From Bacillota bacterium (lineage in GTDB: Bacteria; Bacillota; Bacilli; Lactobacillales; Streptococcaceae): 7,052 nt of DNA. Shown here piece by piece: positions 1 through 5,811 of the stretch; the stretch's first letter is position 1; the number at the start of each line of letters is the position of its first letter. Where the stretch lies: NCBI GenBank assembly GCA_021781855.1, contig JAJXWC010000118.1, positions 1-7,052 on the forward strand, read 5' to 3'. The notes under the pieces are model-generated. The model did not search any database, was not told where the DNA came from, and saw only the letters and a list, made by a program, of their open reading frames with translations. The position numbers and the translations under genes were made by a program.

Positions 1-2817
1 TAAATCACTTGTATCATGCCTTTGAATTGTTTCTTCTCCTGGATCGTAAGCAAGCTCTGTCTGACCAAGTGTATTAATTTTTTGAAGCCGTTCATCCACT
101 TTCTCGGTTACAATTGCGTTAGGGTCATAGGGAGCACCCGCATAACCGCTTTGGAAGAGTTCGTAAACTTCGTTTTGTCCAACTTTGAGGTAGCCGCGTC
201 CTGGTTGGGTGATGTGGGCAGCATCGTGCGTTTTCAAAAGCTCGTTTGAATCTTGTTCGCTTGCCATTTTCAATGCAATTTTACTGGTTGAATTGGCTTC
301 AATCTGGTCGTTAACCACACCGGATGGTTTTTGAGTCGCCAAAATCAAATGCACACCAAGTGAGCGTCCGATACGGGCAACAGAGGTTAATTCGTCTAGG
401 AATTCTGGGACATTTGATTTCAGTTCCGCAAACTCATCAGAAACCAGAATCAAATGTGGAATTGGTTGGTCAGGATAAACAACATCGGGTTTATTTTCAT
501 GTCTTTTTTTGTAAAGACTCATATAGCCGTTGATATTGTTGACACCGTACTTGGCAAATTCTTTCATTCGCTTATCAAGTTCTGCCTTGATTGAAGCCAA
601 TGCACGGGCCGTGCCAGCACCGTCCAAATTCGTAATTGAACCCATAAAATGAGGCAAACCTGCGAGTGTATTGGCAATGCCGCCGCCTTTCCAGTCAATA
701 ATGAGCATTCCGATATCTTCAGGCGAGAAATTAATCGCCAGCCCAATCAGATAGGTCGTCAAGAATTCTGATTTACCAGAACCGGTTGTTCCTCCGACTA
801 GAGCATGCGGGCCATGTACGCGCTCGTGCAAATCCCAGTACATATACTCGGATTTTCCGCGCCAACCAATGAGGGATTTGATGGATTTATTCGGCTCAGC
901 TTCGCTCCAACGTTCTCTGATTTTTAGGTCTTCGATCGTTTTGACTTCGTACTGCTCTAATAGAGAAAGACTTTCAGGGATTGCATTTTTTTCTACTTCA
1001 ACATGCTCCAAATTCGAGAGTTGACGCAGACTTTTTTCAAGATTTGGTAAGGCATCATAAGGTTCAAAAGGCTTTGCAACGTAGACTTTATTGTCATTAA
1101 TAATTTCGCCTGCACTCTGATTTTTGTATTCCACAAGCGCTGTTACGGTTTCTGGTAGAAGTTTCTGGTCTTCTTTTGCCCAGATGACTGTGACTCCTAG
1201 CTCACTCATATCTTCTGCTAGAAATTCATTAATTCCATGACCCGCAAGGTAAGCGTCCTCAAAAATGGTAAAAATATAATGCGGAGCAAACTGAGGTCTT
1301 TCTTTTCCTGCCTCTTGCAGAATTTGCTTTCGCTTATTTAAAAGCTGATAAAAACTACTCAGCACAATATCTCGCGTTTTAGCATCATGAATTAGCCCGC
1401 GCAGCCCTAACTCTTGGAGTTTGAAGTGCGGAAGGAAGCGCCAAGCTCCCCAGTCATTTTTATATCCTTTTTCTGGGACCAAACTGATGAAGTTCACATC
1501 ACGATAAGAATGGAAAAAAGCGACTTGCAACAAAAGACTTGCAACTGCCGTCCTCAAAACAGGAGCAGTTCCAACGAGCCCTAGTGTTTGCGTAGTTAAG
1601 TTAAGTGGAATAGGTACTTCTCGTTGTGTAGAATAAAGCTCTACCAGTTTCTTCACGCGCAGTGTGTTTTCGTCTGTATCCCGATTGTTAATATCGGATT
1701 CAACAACGAGGTGAGAAGGCTGAGGACCTGTACCTAAAGAGACTTCTAAAAAGTCCTTGTTATTTGCCATTCGCTCATAAATACGTGAACTATAGCTTTC
1801 AATCATCTCAGAAAGTGCTGTAGGTGATGGATTTCTGTAATTTAGAACTTTCGTTTCTTCATCATACTGTTTCGCAATATCAGAGGAAATATTAATCAAA
1901 TAAACATCGTAATTTTCCTTACGCGTTTCTGTTTGAATCTTTCGTTCCTTTTTTTCACTCATATATTGAGAAACTGTAAAAGCAGCAGTGATGATGCTCA
2001 TGAATCCCATTCCTAACATCATCAAAGGATTACGGCCTGAAAGAACACTGGTTACCCCTGTCACTGCGAGCATGCCAATAGGAGGTAAAATCGCTTTTAG
2101 AATGCCGTTTTTATTTGCTTTTTGAGCTTCCTCAATTTTTTCTATCTTGAATTTGTCTTCGGGAGGTTCTAAATGAAGTCTTGGAGAACGACGGTATTTG
2201 GGAAAGTCTTCTGGAAATTCAATTTCAGAAGATTGTCTGAGAAAACGCCCTCTTTCAAAAACGAGCGAGTGCGTAAAAGCTGTGAATTTCCATTGCTCTC
2301 GCCGCTTTTCTATCAAAAACTCTGGTGTTAAAATCTGGTCCCCTGTTTTTAATTTTTGAAAATAATGATGCCCCTTTGTTAAACGGGTATTATTAAAATA
2401 GAGAAAATCGTTTTTTACATTAACACTAAAATTATTTTCGTGAATAACGACTTGACCATCTCCTTGTGTTCCAATGCTTGCAATTTCATTTGCTCCAATG
2501 ACAAAATAATCTTTTGCATTGATGAGAAAAAACATCGTTTGAGCTGTTTCCTGCGAAATAACAAAAACATCAATTTCTCCCACTTTTGAGTAGCCTGTGG
2601 GTGTAACAATATTGTTTACCCACAACTCATCGTTAATAATTGTATAAAGTATTCCTTGATAGCGCAAAGAGGGACGATGCTCCGACAATGTAATGGTATG
2701 GAGCTCTTCGCCTAAGAGATAAATAATAAAAATAGTGTCACTTGCATCTATCCGATTATCAAGAAAGAGTGTTTGTTCCTTAGTTTCTTCTATAATTTCA
2801 AATCCTGTATCAGCCAT
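1..2817 (-). CDS. essC: EssC, FtsK/SpoIIIE-type ATPase of the type VIIb secretion system (C-terminal part outside window)
   Basis: Motor ATPase of T7SSb, anchored in the membrane, which recruits and drives export of WXG100 and related substrates. The frame is open without a stop from ATG 2817-2815 to base 1 (939 codons); family members run to about 1,450-1,500 residues, so roughly the last third (ATPase domains D2 and D3) is missing. Seen: a beta-rich N-terminus (about 1-190) matching the two FHA-like domains; two membrane segments at about 242-260 and 264-283; a long linker/D0 region; then domain D1 with Walker A GGTTGSGKS at 675-683 (lysine 682) and Walker B HLILVSDEFAEL with D794 and E795, followed by the FtsK-like GRSLGVHLILATQKP. 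D1 therefore keeps the residues needed to bind and hydrolyse ATP. The start is fixed by AGGAGG four bases upstream. It is the last visible gene of the locus, 98 bases after essB. Family assignment is very secure. Confidence 0.96.
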   Translation of the reverse strand, partial: MADTGFEIIEETKEQTLFLDNRIDASDTIFIIYLLGEELHTITLSEHRPSLRYQGILYTIINDELWVNNIVTPTGYSKVGEIDVFVISQETAQTMFFLINAKDYFVIGANEIASIGTQGDGQVVIHENNFSVNVKNDFLYFNNTRLTKGHHYFQKLKTGDQILTPEFLIEKRREQWKFTAFTHSLVFERGRFLRQSSEIEFPEDFPKYRRSPRLHLEPPEDKFKIEKIEEAQKANKNGILKAILPPIGMLAVTGVTSVLSGRNPLMMLGMGFMSIITAAFTVSQYMSEKKERKIQTETRKENYDVYLINISSDIAKQYDEETKVLNYRNPSPTALSEMIESYSSRIYERMANNKDFLEVSLGTGPQPSHLVVESDINNRDTDENTLRVKKLVELYSTQREVPIPLNLTTQTLGLVGTAPVLRTAVASLLLQVAFFHSYRDVNFISLVPEKGYKNDWGAWRFLPHFKLQELGLRGLIHDAKTRDIVLSSFYQLLNKRKQILQEAGKERPQFAPHYIFTIFEDAYLAGHGINEFLAEDMSELGVTVIWAKEDQKLLPETVTALVEYKNQSAGEIINDNKVYVAKPFEPYDALPNLEKSLRQLSNLEHVEVEKNAIPESLSLLEQYEVKTIEDLKIRERWSEAEPNKSIKSLIGWRGKSEYMYWDLHERVHGPHALVGGTTGSGKSEFLTTYLIGLAINFSPEDIGMLIIDWKGGGIANTLAGLPHFMGSITNLDGAGTARALASIKAELDKRMKEFAKYGVNNINGYMSLYKKRHENKPDVVYPDQPIPHLILVSDEFAELKSNVPEFLDELTSVARIGRSLGVHLILATQKPSGVVNDQIEANSTSKIALKMASEQDSNELLKTHDAAHITQPGRGYLKVGQNEVYELFQSGYAGAPYDPNAIVTEKVDERLQKINTLGQTELAYDPGEETIQRHDTSDL

Positions 2818-2821
2818 AAAG

Positions 2822-2827
2822 CCTCCT
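2822..2827 (-). promoter_or_regulatory. Strong ribosome binding site of essC
   Basis: AGGAGG on the minus strand, four bases before the essC ATG. It is the best Shine-Dalgarno match in the locus. essC is not translationally coupled to essB, so this site sets its own initiation rate. Confidence 0.85.
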
Positions 2828-2855
2828 AAAATTGAGTGCTGTGCACCAGAAACTG

Positions 2856-2884
2856 GAAAATTAGAATAAAATACTCTAAATTTC
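2856..2884 (-). repeat. Intercistronic hairpin between essB and essC
   Basis: Inverted repeat with 10-base arms (minus strand GAAATTTAGA and TCTAATTTTC, one mismatch) and a 9-base AT-rich loop, in the 98-base gap between essB and essC. On the minus strand it is followed only by a short T run within the arm, so it is a poor terminator. It could mark an RNA processing point, a weak attenuator, or chance pairing in AT-rich DNA. Confidence 0.4.
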
Positions 2885-2915
2885 TACGCTTCTATGCGGA
2901 GCATTTCACATCCTG

Positions 2916-4031
2916 TTATTTTCCAAGACTTTTCGTCAAAGTTTGAATCTCTTTGTTATACTGGTCCAAGAGTTGCTGCTTCTTAGCTCCATTCATCGTT
3001 GTGTTCAATTTTGTTGTTTCATAAAGATTGGTATAAGCTAAAAGAGTTAATTGGTTGTCTCCCAAATTTTGTGCAAGGTTTAAAGCTTCATTGAAATCTC
3101 CACGACCTGTATAAACCCAGTAATTGAGTGTGTTATCATCTGATTTTGTTGAGACATTATTCAAAATGGACTGTTTCTGCGTCATGGTCAAATCCGATAA
3201 ATTCACAGAACTTACTGCCAGAATGTAACGTGCTGACTTTGGAAGTGTATTGGGCGAATAGCTTTGCAAATCTGTTTGCGTCTGTGCATAGTTATTAGTC
3301 AAAAAATCAGTCTGAGCAGTAATAATAGCATTTTGTTTTTGGCTGTTACTATAATAAGAATAGGTAAGTACACCAAACACTACAGCAACGATAATGGCAA
3401 GAATTCCAAAATATTTAAAGAAACGATAACGACTTTTAGAAACTGGAGTAATTTTTTGATTAACTTTTTCTGTTTCTTTCTGAACTTCTTGATTGATGAA
3501 ACTGATGATTTCACCAATTTCATCAAATTGATTAATGGTCTGAGCGAATTTATCATTCACTGCCGCCGTTCCCGAAACAAGCGACTCGAAGGAGTTTTTA
3601 GAGTTGAAAATATTAAAGATAAGTGCTTTATAAGATTTTAAAAATGATGACCGTGACATCTCTTGCGGAGCAATAAGCTCACTCAAACCAAAGTGGACAA
3701 CAAAAAGCGCTTCTCCCTCCAGGAGAATGTTTTCAGGATGAAGAAAGGGAATACTAAAACTCCCCTCCAATGCTGCAAGACTGGAGAGTTTTTGAGCCAA
3801 TTTTAACTTGTCTAATCGTGTTTTGGTTTTTTGAAGGGCTATAGTTAAACTTTTTGCTTTCTCGGGAACGGTATACGAGAGCAGCCACATTTCATCTTCC
3901 TCTTTGACCAGCACATTTTGAGGAAGTTCATCAAGCGCTGCTTTCTTAAACTGTGTACTTGAGAGTCGAACTTGAAAGTCTGTTTTGTTTCTTTCTAGCT
4001 CCAAATTCGTTGTTCCGTCAGATATTTTCAT
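2916..4031 (-). CDS. essB: EssB/YukC, pseudokinase-like membrane scaffold of the type VIIb secretion system
   Basis: Protein of 371 residues. The cytoplasmic N-terminal part (about 1-200) matches the pseudokinase-like domain of EssB/YukC. It has HPEN at 98-101 where a kinase catalytic loop would be and HFG at 113-115 in place of DFG, so no catalytic aspartates are apparent (reading of the motifs; fold inferred from the family). A single membrane helix lies at about 207-227 (YFGILAIIVAVVFGVLTYSYY), followed by a helical, Gln/Asn/Thr-rich extracytoplasmic part of about 144 residues. In the family EssB bridges EssC and the other membrane components. It is shorter than the S. aureus and B. subtilis proteins (about 440-450), with the shortfall mainly after the membrane helix. 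The ATG overlaps the esaB stop as ATGA, and AGGAG lies just upstream inside the end of esaB, so the two genes are probably translationally coupled. Confidence 0.93.
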   Translation of the reverse strand: MKISDGTTNLELERNKTDFQVRLSSTQFKKAALDELPQNVLVKEEDEMWLLSYTVPEKAKSLTIALQKTKTRLDKLKLAQKLSSLAALEGSFSIPFLHPENILLEGEALFVVHFGLSELIAPQEMSRSSFLKSYKALIFNIFNSKNSFESLVSGTAAVNDKFAQTINQFDEIGEIISFINQEVQKETEKVNQKITPVSKSRYRFFKYFGILAIIVAVVFGVLTYSYYSNSQKQNAIITAQTDFLTNNYAQTQTDLQSYSPNTLPKSARYILAVSSVNLSDLTMTQKQSILNNVSTKSDDNTLNYWVYTGRGDFNEALNLAQNLGDNQLTLLAYTNLYETTKLNTTMNGAKKQQLLDQYNKEIQTLTKSLGK

Positions 4032-4285
4032 TCATCATCTCCTATTTTTTCTTGTGGAATGATACAAAAAATGTCGCCATTTCCTATGGGCAAATCTTTA
4101 ATGAGGTCTGTATCATCTACTTTAATGTCTTTGTCTTTAAGTTCAAGCGTCCAGTTTTTAGGGAGGTGCGCTGTTTTGAGCGCTTCATGCATGAGTTCAA
4201 CCAAACGCTCCATCGTCACCTCGGTTGGAACCCGGTAGTCTGCTTGTTGTCCCATAAATTCAAGACTAATATCAATCTGTGTCAT
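4028..4285 (-). CDS. esaB: EsaB/YukD, ubiquitin-like small protein of the type VIIb secretion system
   Basis: Cytoplasmic protein of 85 residues, starting MTQIDISLEF and ending KIGDDE. The pattern of an N-terminal beta strand, a central helix (about 23-40) and later strands (WTLELKDKDI, GDIFCIIPQ) fits the ubiquitin-like EsaB/YukD fold, about 80 residues in the family. Family members modulate or are needed for T7SSb activity and lack the C-terminal diglycine of true ubiquitin; here too no GG end is seen. The frame is open 32 codons further upstream, but that stretch is antisense-free overlap with the end of essA. The ATG at 4285 overlaps the essA TGA as ATGA and gives the usual family length, so it is chosen. 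Its own Shine-Dalgarno is weak (AAGAAG region), consistent with coupling to essA. Confidence 0.92.
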   Translation of the reverse strand: MTQIDISLEFMGQQADYRVPTEVTMERLVELMHEALKTAHLPKNWTLELKDKDIKVDDTDLIKDLPIGNGDIFCIIPQEKIGDDE

Positions 4286-4755
4286 CGTTTTCTTCTTAAA
4301 TTCCTTCTCGCATTTTTTCGTCCCAAGAAAACCGCAAAAAACACTAGAGGAATAGCTATAATTGAAAGCAGCCAGTACCATAGCGTAGTTTGAGTGCTAA
4401 TGTTATCTGTGTTAGATGTGATAATTTGCGGTTTATAATTGACAAAAAGTTTTTTTGTAATTTGGGCGGTATTTGTATCGTATAGGGTGTTAGTGGTCTG
4501 TTTTGAAAAATTGAGGGCTTTTTGTTGTTCTGGTACTTTATCTTGCATTTGTTCCTTCACCACTTGATTCAGCGCAGGCGTAAATAGCTCGTTACGAATA
4601 GGGAAATCACTTGTTGTACCCACACCGCCATTGGACTTCGTAATGACATTAGGGTCAAGTTGGAGATTTCCATTATCAGTCGCAAAGGCTACTTTTCCAA
4701 CTAGGAAGATGAGGCTATACGAAATCGCAAGAAGAGTGATTATTTTTTTCTTCAT
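4282..4755 (-). CDS. essA: EssA, signal-peptide-bearing membrane protein of the type VIIb secretion system
   Basis: Protein of 157 residues. It begins with a typical signal peptide (MKKKIITLLA, hydrophobic to about residue 24, possible cleavage after AFA at 24-26). A polar extracytoplasmic region of about 95 residues follows, then a C-terminal membrane helix (about 126-144) and a very basic tail (GRKNARRNLRRKR) that should stay in the cytoplasm. This layout and the position before esaB match EssA, a component of the T7SSb membrane complex whose detailed role is poorly known. An upstream in-frame TTG at 4788 would put the start inside the stem of the preceding terminator and spoil the signal peptide, so ATG 4755 is preferred; its Shine-Dalgarno is weak (GGAAAA). 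The stop overlaps the esaB start. Sequence conservation of EssA is low, so part of the call rests on context. Confidence 0.88.
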   Translation of the reverse strand: MKKKIITLLAISYSLIFLVGKVAFATDNGNLQLDPNVITKSNGGVGTTSDFPIRNELFTPALNQVVKEQMQDKVPEQQKALNFSKQTTNTLYDTNTAQITKKLFVNYKPQIITSNTDNISTQTTLWYWLLSIIAIPLVFFAVFLGRKNARRNLRRKR

Positions 4756-4773
4756 ATTTTCCAACTTTTTAAC

Positions 4774-4802
4774 AAAAAGACGCCACAAGAATGTAGCGTC
4801 TT
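4774..4802 (-). terminator. Rho-independent terminator between esxA and essA
   Basis: On the minus strand, arms AAGACGC...ACA and TGT...GCGTCTT (4777-4802, one internal mismatch, 4-base loop) form a stem that is followed at once by TTTTTGTT. It begins 14 bases after the esxA stop and ends 18 bases before the essA ATG. No separate strong promoter for essA fits between them, so this is probably a partial terminator that lets a fraction of transcripts read on into essA-esaB-essB-essC. Confidence 0.8.
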
Positions 4803-4816
4803 CTGAATTGAATTAA

Positions 4817-5107
4817 TTAGAAGCCGAAGCTCTGAGCGTCTTGTGCATCACGTTCAGCAACGGTGTCTGCGTATTTGTTCAATTGTTGATTGACGCTTTC
4901 CAAAAGGTTTTCAAATTGAACAACGGTTTGATGAAGTTGATTGTACTGTTCCAAATAAGCTTGGAAAGCTTGACCTTTCCATTCTTCTGCGATGGTGTTA
5001 TTCATTGAATTTACTTTTTGAATCGCTTGGTCGATTTCCTCTTTAGATTGGAGGTAAACTTGCGCCTGAGATTTGAGTTCTTCTGGGGTTACAGAAATTT
5101 GTGCCAT
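4817..5107 (-). CDS. esxA: EsxA/YukE, WXG100 family secreted protein of the type VIIb secretion system
   Basis: Protein of 96 residues with the WXG100 signature: EEWKG with W43 and G45 at the turn between two amphipathic helices (about 8-40 and 47-88), no signal peptide, and an acidic, glutamine-rich composition. It ends DAQSFGF, the FG-type tail common in Bacillota members. Family members are exported by T7SSb as helical-hairpin dimers and are required for machine function. The start is MAQISVTPEE at 5107, with AAGGAG nine bases upstream. The frame is open a further 42 codons upstream, but that stretch covers the leader hairpins, lacks a ribosome binding site and would be foreign to the family. 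It is the first gene of the locus, followed directly by a terminator, with its own strong promoter, which fits its usual high abundance relative to the machinery. Confidence 0.97.
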   Translation of the reverse strand: MAQISVTPEELKSQAQVYLQSKEEIDQAIQKVNSMNNTIAEEWKGQAFQAYLEQYNQLHQTVVQFENLLESVNQQLNKYADTVAERDAQDAQSFGF

Positions 5108-5116
5108 GATTGAATA

Positions 5117-5122
5117 CTCCTT
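5117..5122 (-). promoter_or_regulatory. Ribosome binding site of esxA
   Basis: AAGGAG on the minus strand, nine bases before the ATG at 5107. It decides the esxA start over the longer in-frame open stretch that begins at 5233. Confidence 0.85.
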
Positions 5123-5159
5123 TTTATATATTATTAATTTGTTACCGATAGTTAATTTT

Positions 5160-5181
5160 CCGAAAGGGTTAACCCTTTCGG
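5160..5181 (-). repeat. Perfect 22-bp palindrome in the esxA leader (leader hairpin 2)
   Basis: Perfect inverted repeat with arms CCGAAAGGGTT and AACCCTTTCGG and no spacer, inside the transcribed leader of esxA about 37 bases upstream of the ribosome binding site. In RNA it would form a GC-capped hairpin with a small TTAA loop. On the minus strand GGAAAATTAA follows, not a T run, so it is not a terminator for esxA. As DNA it could be a dimeric regulator site; as RNA it could be a stabilising or regulatory stem. Confidence 0.7.
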
Positions 5182-5203
5182 CTTTCCTATGAAATAGGAA
5201 AGC
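5181..5203 (-). repeat. 10-bp stem hairpin in the esxA leader (leader hairpin 1)
   Basis: Perfect inverted repeat with arms GCTTTCCTAT and ATAGGAAAGC around a 3-base loop, directly abutting the 22-bp palindrome (one shared base). Read on the plus strand it is followed by GATTTTTAG and might weakly stop antisense transcripts. Read in the esxA sense it lies about 40 bases after the predicted transcript start. Confidence 0.65.
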
Positions 5204-5250
5204 GATTTTTAGTCCTTTTCCCATCACAATCATTTCTTAATTACAAAATC

Positions 5251-5279
5251 ATTTTATCAAAATAACTTTTGTTTGTCAA
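5251..5279 (-). promoter_or_regulatory. sigmaA-type promoter of esxA
   Basis: Minus-strand -35 TTGACA (5279-5274, consensus), 17-base spacer, -10 TAAAAT (5256-5251, one change from TATAAT), with an A/T-rich upstream flank. A start near 5244 gives an untranslated leader of about 137 bases before esxA. Both hexamers and spacing are near ideal, so strong constitutive transcription is expected unless the leader or a bound protein limits it. Confidence 0.85.
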
Positions 5280-5446
5280 AAAATTACTTGCATATCGTTG
5301 GACAAAATTCAAACTTTATGATAAGTGATATTCATTTATTTTAATTTGTGCAGATATTACCTTAGGAAACGGCTTCAAAAGTTTTGATAGCTCCAAAATC
5401 AATGGAACATCATTCCCTCAATCTGTGTATTTTACTTAATACATCT

Positions 5447-5474
5447 ATTATACGCTTTAATTTTTAAGAAACAA
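5447..5474 (-). promoter_or_regulatory. Possible upstream promoter
   Basis: Minus-strand -10 TATAAT (5452-5447, consensus) with a weak -35 TTGTTT (5474-5469) at a 16-base spacing. It points toward esxA about 195 bases before the main promoter, with no gene directly after it. It could be a second esxA promoter, the promoter of a small RNA, or chance in AT-rich DNA. Confidence 0.35.
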
Positions 5475-5523
5475 TTTTAACTATAAGGTTTTTTATAAAA
5501 TATATAAAAACTTTTGTAAGGTG

Positions 5524-5556
5524 TTTAAACGGCTTTATTCGTTTAAATAAAGCCGT
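5524..5556. repeat. Interlocked inverted repeats with two mutually exclusive hairpins
   Basis: A perfect 11-base inverted repeat (ACGGCTTTATT at 5529-5539, AATAAAGCCGT at 5546-5556, 6-base loop) overlaps a second perfect 8-base inverted repeat (TTTAAACG at 5524-5531, CGTTTAAA at 5540-5547). The two cannot form together. Neither strand has a clean T tract directly after the longer stem, so a terminator role (for example for the DUF2264 transcript) is possible but weak. Confidence 0.6.
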
Positions 5557-5574
5557 GTTAGGTGTTAATTTAGT

Positions 5575-5699
5575 TTTAGTGAACGGTATTAGTCTTTCAG
5601 ACTAATCCAAAGCTTTGCTTTGGACTACGTACCGAGCCTCAAACTCGGCACTCCGTTAAGGCGCAATAAATGCGCTGAAAGCGGAACTACGGCACTAAA
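5575..5699. repeat. Compact multibranched inverted-repeat element (four hairpins inside a closing stem)
   Basis: Four nearly contiguous hairpins. Arm 1: ATTAGTCT/AGACTAAT, 5588-5606, 3-base loop. Arm 2: TCCAAAGC/GCTTTGGA, 5606-5624, 3-base loop. Arm 3: GTACCGAG/CTCGGCAC, 5629-5651, one mismatch. Arm 4: outer TCCGTT/AGCGGA and inner GGCGCA/TGCGCT, 5652-5685, with two G-U pairs on the plus strand. TTTAGTG (5575-5581) pairs with CACTAAA (5693-5699) and closes the whole. No open frame or transposase is present. Wobble pairs do not clearly favour one strand. It could be a dispersed intergenic repeat of the MITE/BOX type, a structured RNA, or a DNA element that folds as single strand. TTAATT flanks it at 5565-5570 and 5723-5728, which may be a target duplication or chance. 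Confidence 0.6.
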
Positions 5700-5711
5700 G
5701 TACCGAGTCTA

Positions 5712-5724
5712 AAAGCTACGCTTT
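5712..5724. repeat. Small hairpin next to the multibranched element
   Basis: AAAGC and GCTTT around a 3-base TAC loop, immediately left of an AT-rich stretch on the plus strand. It may belong to the same repeat element as 5575-5699, because the 8-base word GTACCGAG from arm 3 recurs just before it at 5700-5707. Confidence 0.4.
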
Positions 5725-5774
5725 AATTAATGTTTTATATATAAAAATTCTGTTTCATCTGTAAAATCATTTCG

Positions 5775-5795
5775 TAACGATAATGAGTATCGTTG
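5775..5795 (-). terminator. Hairpin downstream of the DUF2264 gene, weak terminator candidate
   Basis: AACGATA (5776-5782) and TATCGTT (5788-5794) form a perfect 7-bp stem with a 5-base loop, extendable by one wobble pair. It lies 17 bases after the DUF2264 stop on the minus strand, the expected place for a terminator, but no T run follows, so intrinsic termination is doubtful. Confidence 0.35.
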
Positions 5796-5811
5796 AGCAA
5801 AAATTCCGAAC

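Larger units (their letters stand above)
5280..5811. other. Long gene-free spacer with dense secondary structure
   Basis: About 530 bases between the DUF2264 stop and the esxA promoter with no convincing gene on either strand. The half nearest esxA (5280-5500) is AT-rich and holds a possible second promoter and a 32-codon open stretch without a good start. The other half (5521-5800) is dominated by inverted repeats, listed separately. No tRNA, CRISPR array or insertion-sequence open frame is seen. Confidence 0.75.

Noticed and set aside
16..746. Short open frames on both strands over the left end
   Set aside because: They lie within the continuous essC frame, whose Walker A and Walker B motifs fix the true reading frame.
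3264..3641. 125-codon open frame on the plus strand opposite essB
   Set aside because: It is antisense to a well-supported gene, rich in Phe/Ile/Asn as expected of a shadow frame, and resembles no protein family I know.
4286..4381. N-terminal extension of esaB
   Set aside because: This open stretch overlaps essA in another frame. The ATG at 4285 gives the ATGA overlap and the normal family length.
3953..4393. 146-codon open frame on the plus strand opposite essB/esaB/essA
   Set aside because: It spans three real genes antisense, has no ribosome binding site and has a shadow-like composition.
4756..4788. Longer essA start at TTG 4788
   Set aside because: It falls inside the terminator stem and adds a charged stretch before an otherwise standard signal peptide that begins at ATG 4755.
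5108..5233. In-frame upstream extension of esxA starting at ATG 5233 (42 extra codons)
   Set aside because: It has no ribosome binding site, lies about ten bases from the predicted transcript start, runs through both leader hairpins and adds a sequence alien to WXG100 proteins. AAGGAG stands at the right distance before ATG 5107.
5328..5428. Open stretch of about 32 codons on the minus strand (NDVPLILELSKLLKPF...)
   Set aside because: It looks somewhat protein-like but has only TTG starts without a good ribosome binding site. It is too short to tell from chance or from a decayed gene fragment.
5588..5724. CRISPR array or integron attC site
   Set aside because: The hairpins differ in sequence from each other, there are no regular repeats with spacers, and no integrase or cas gene is present.
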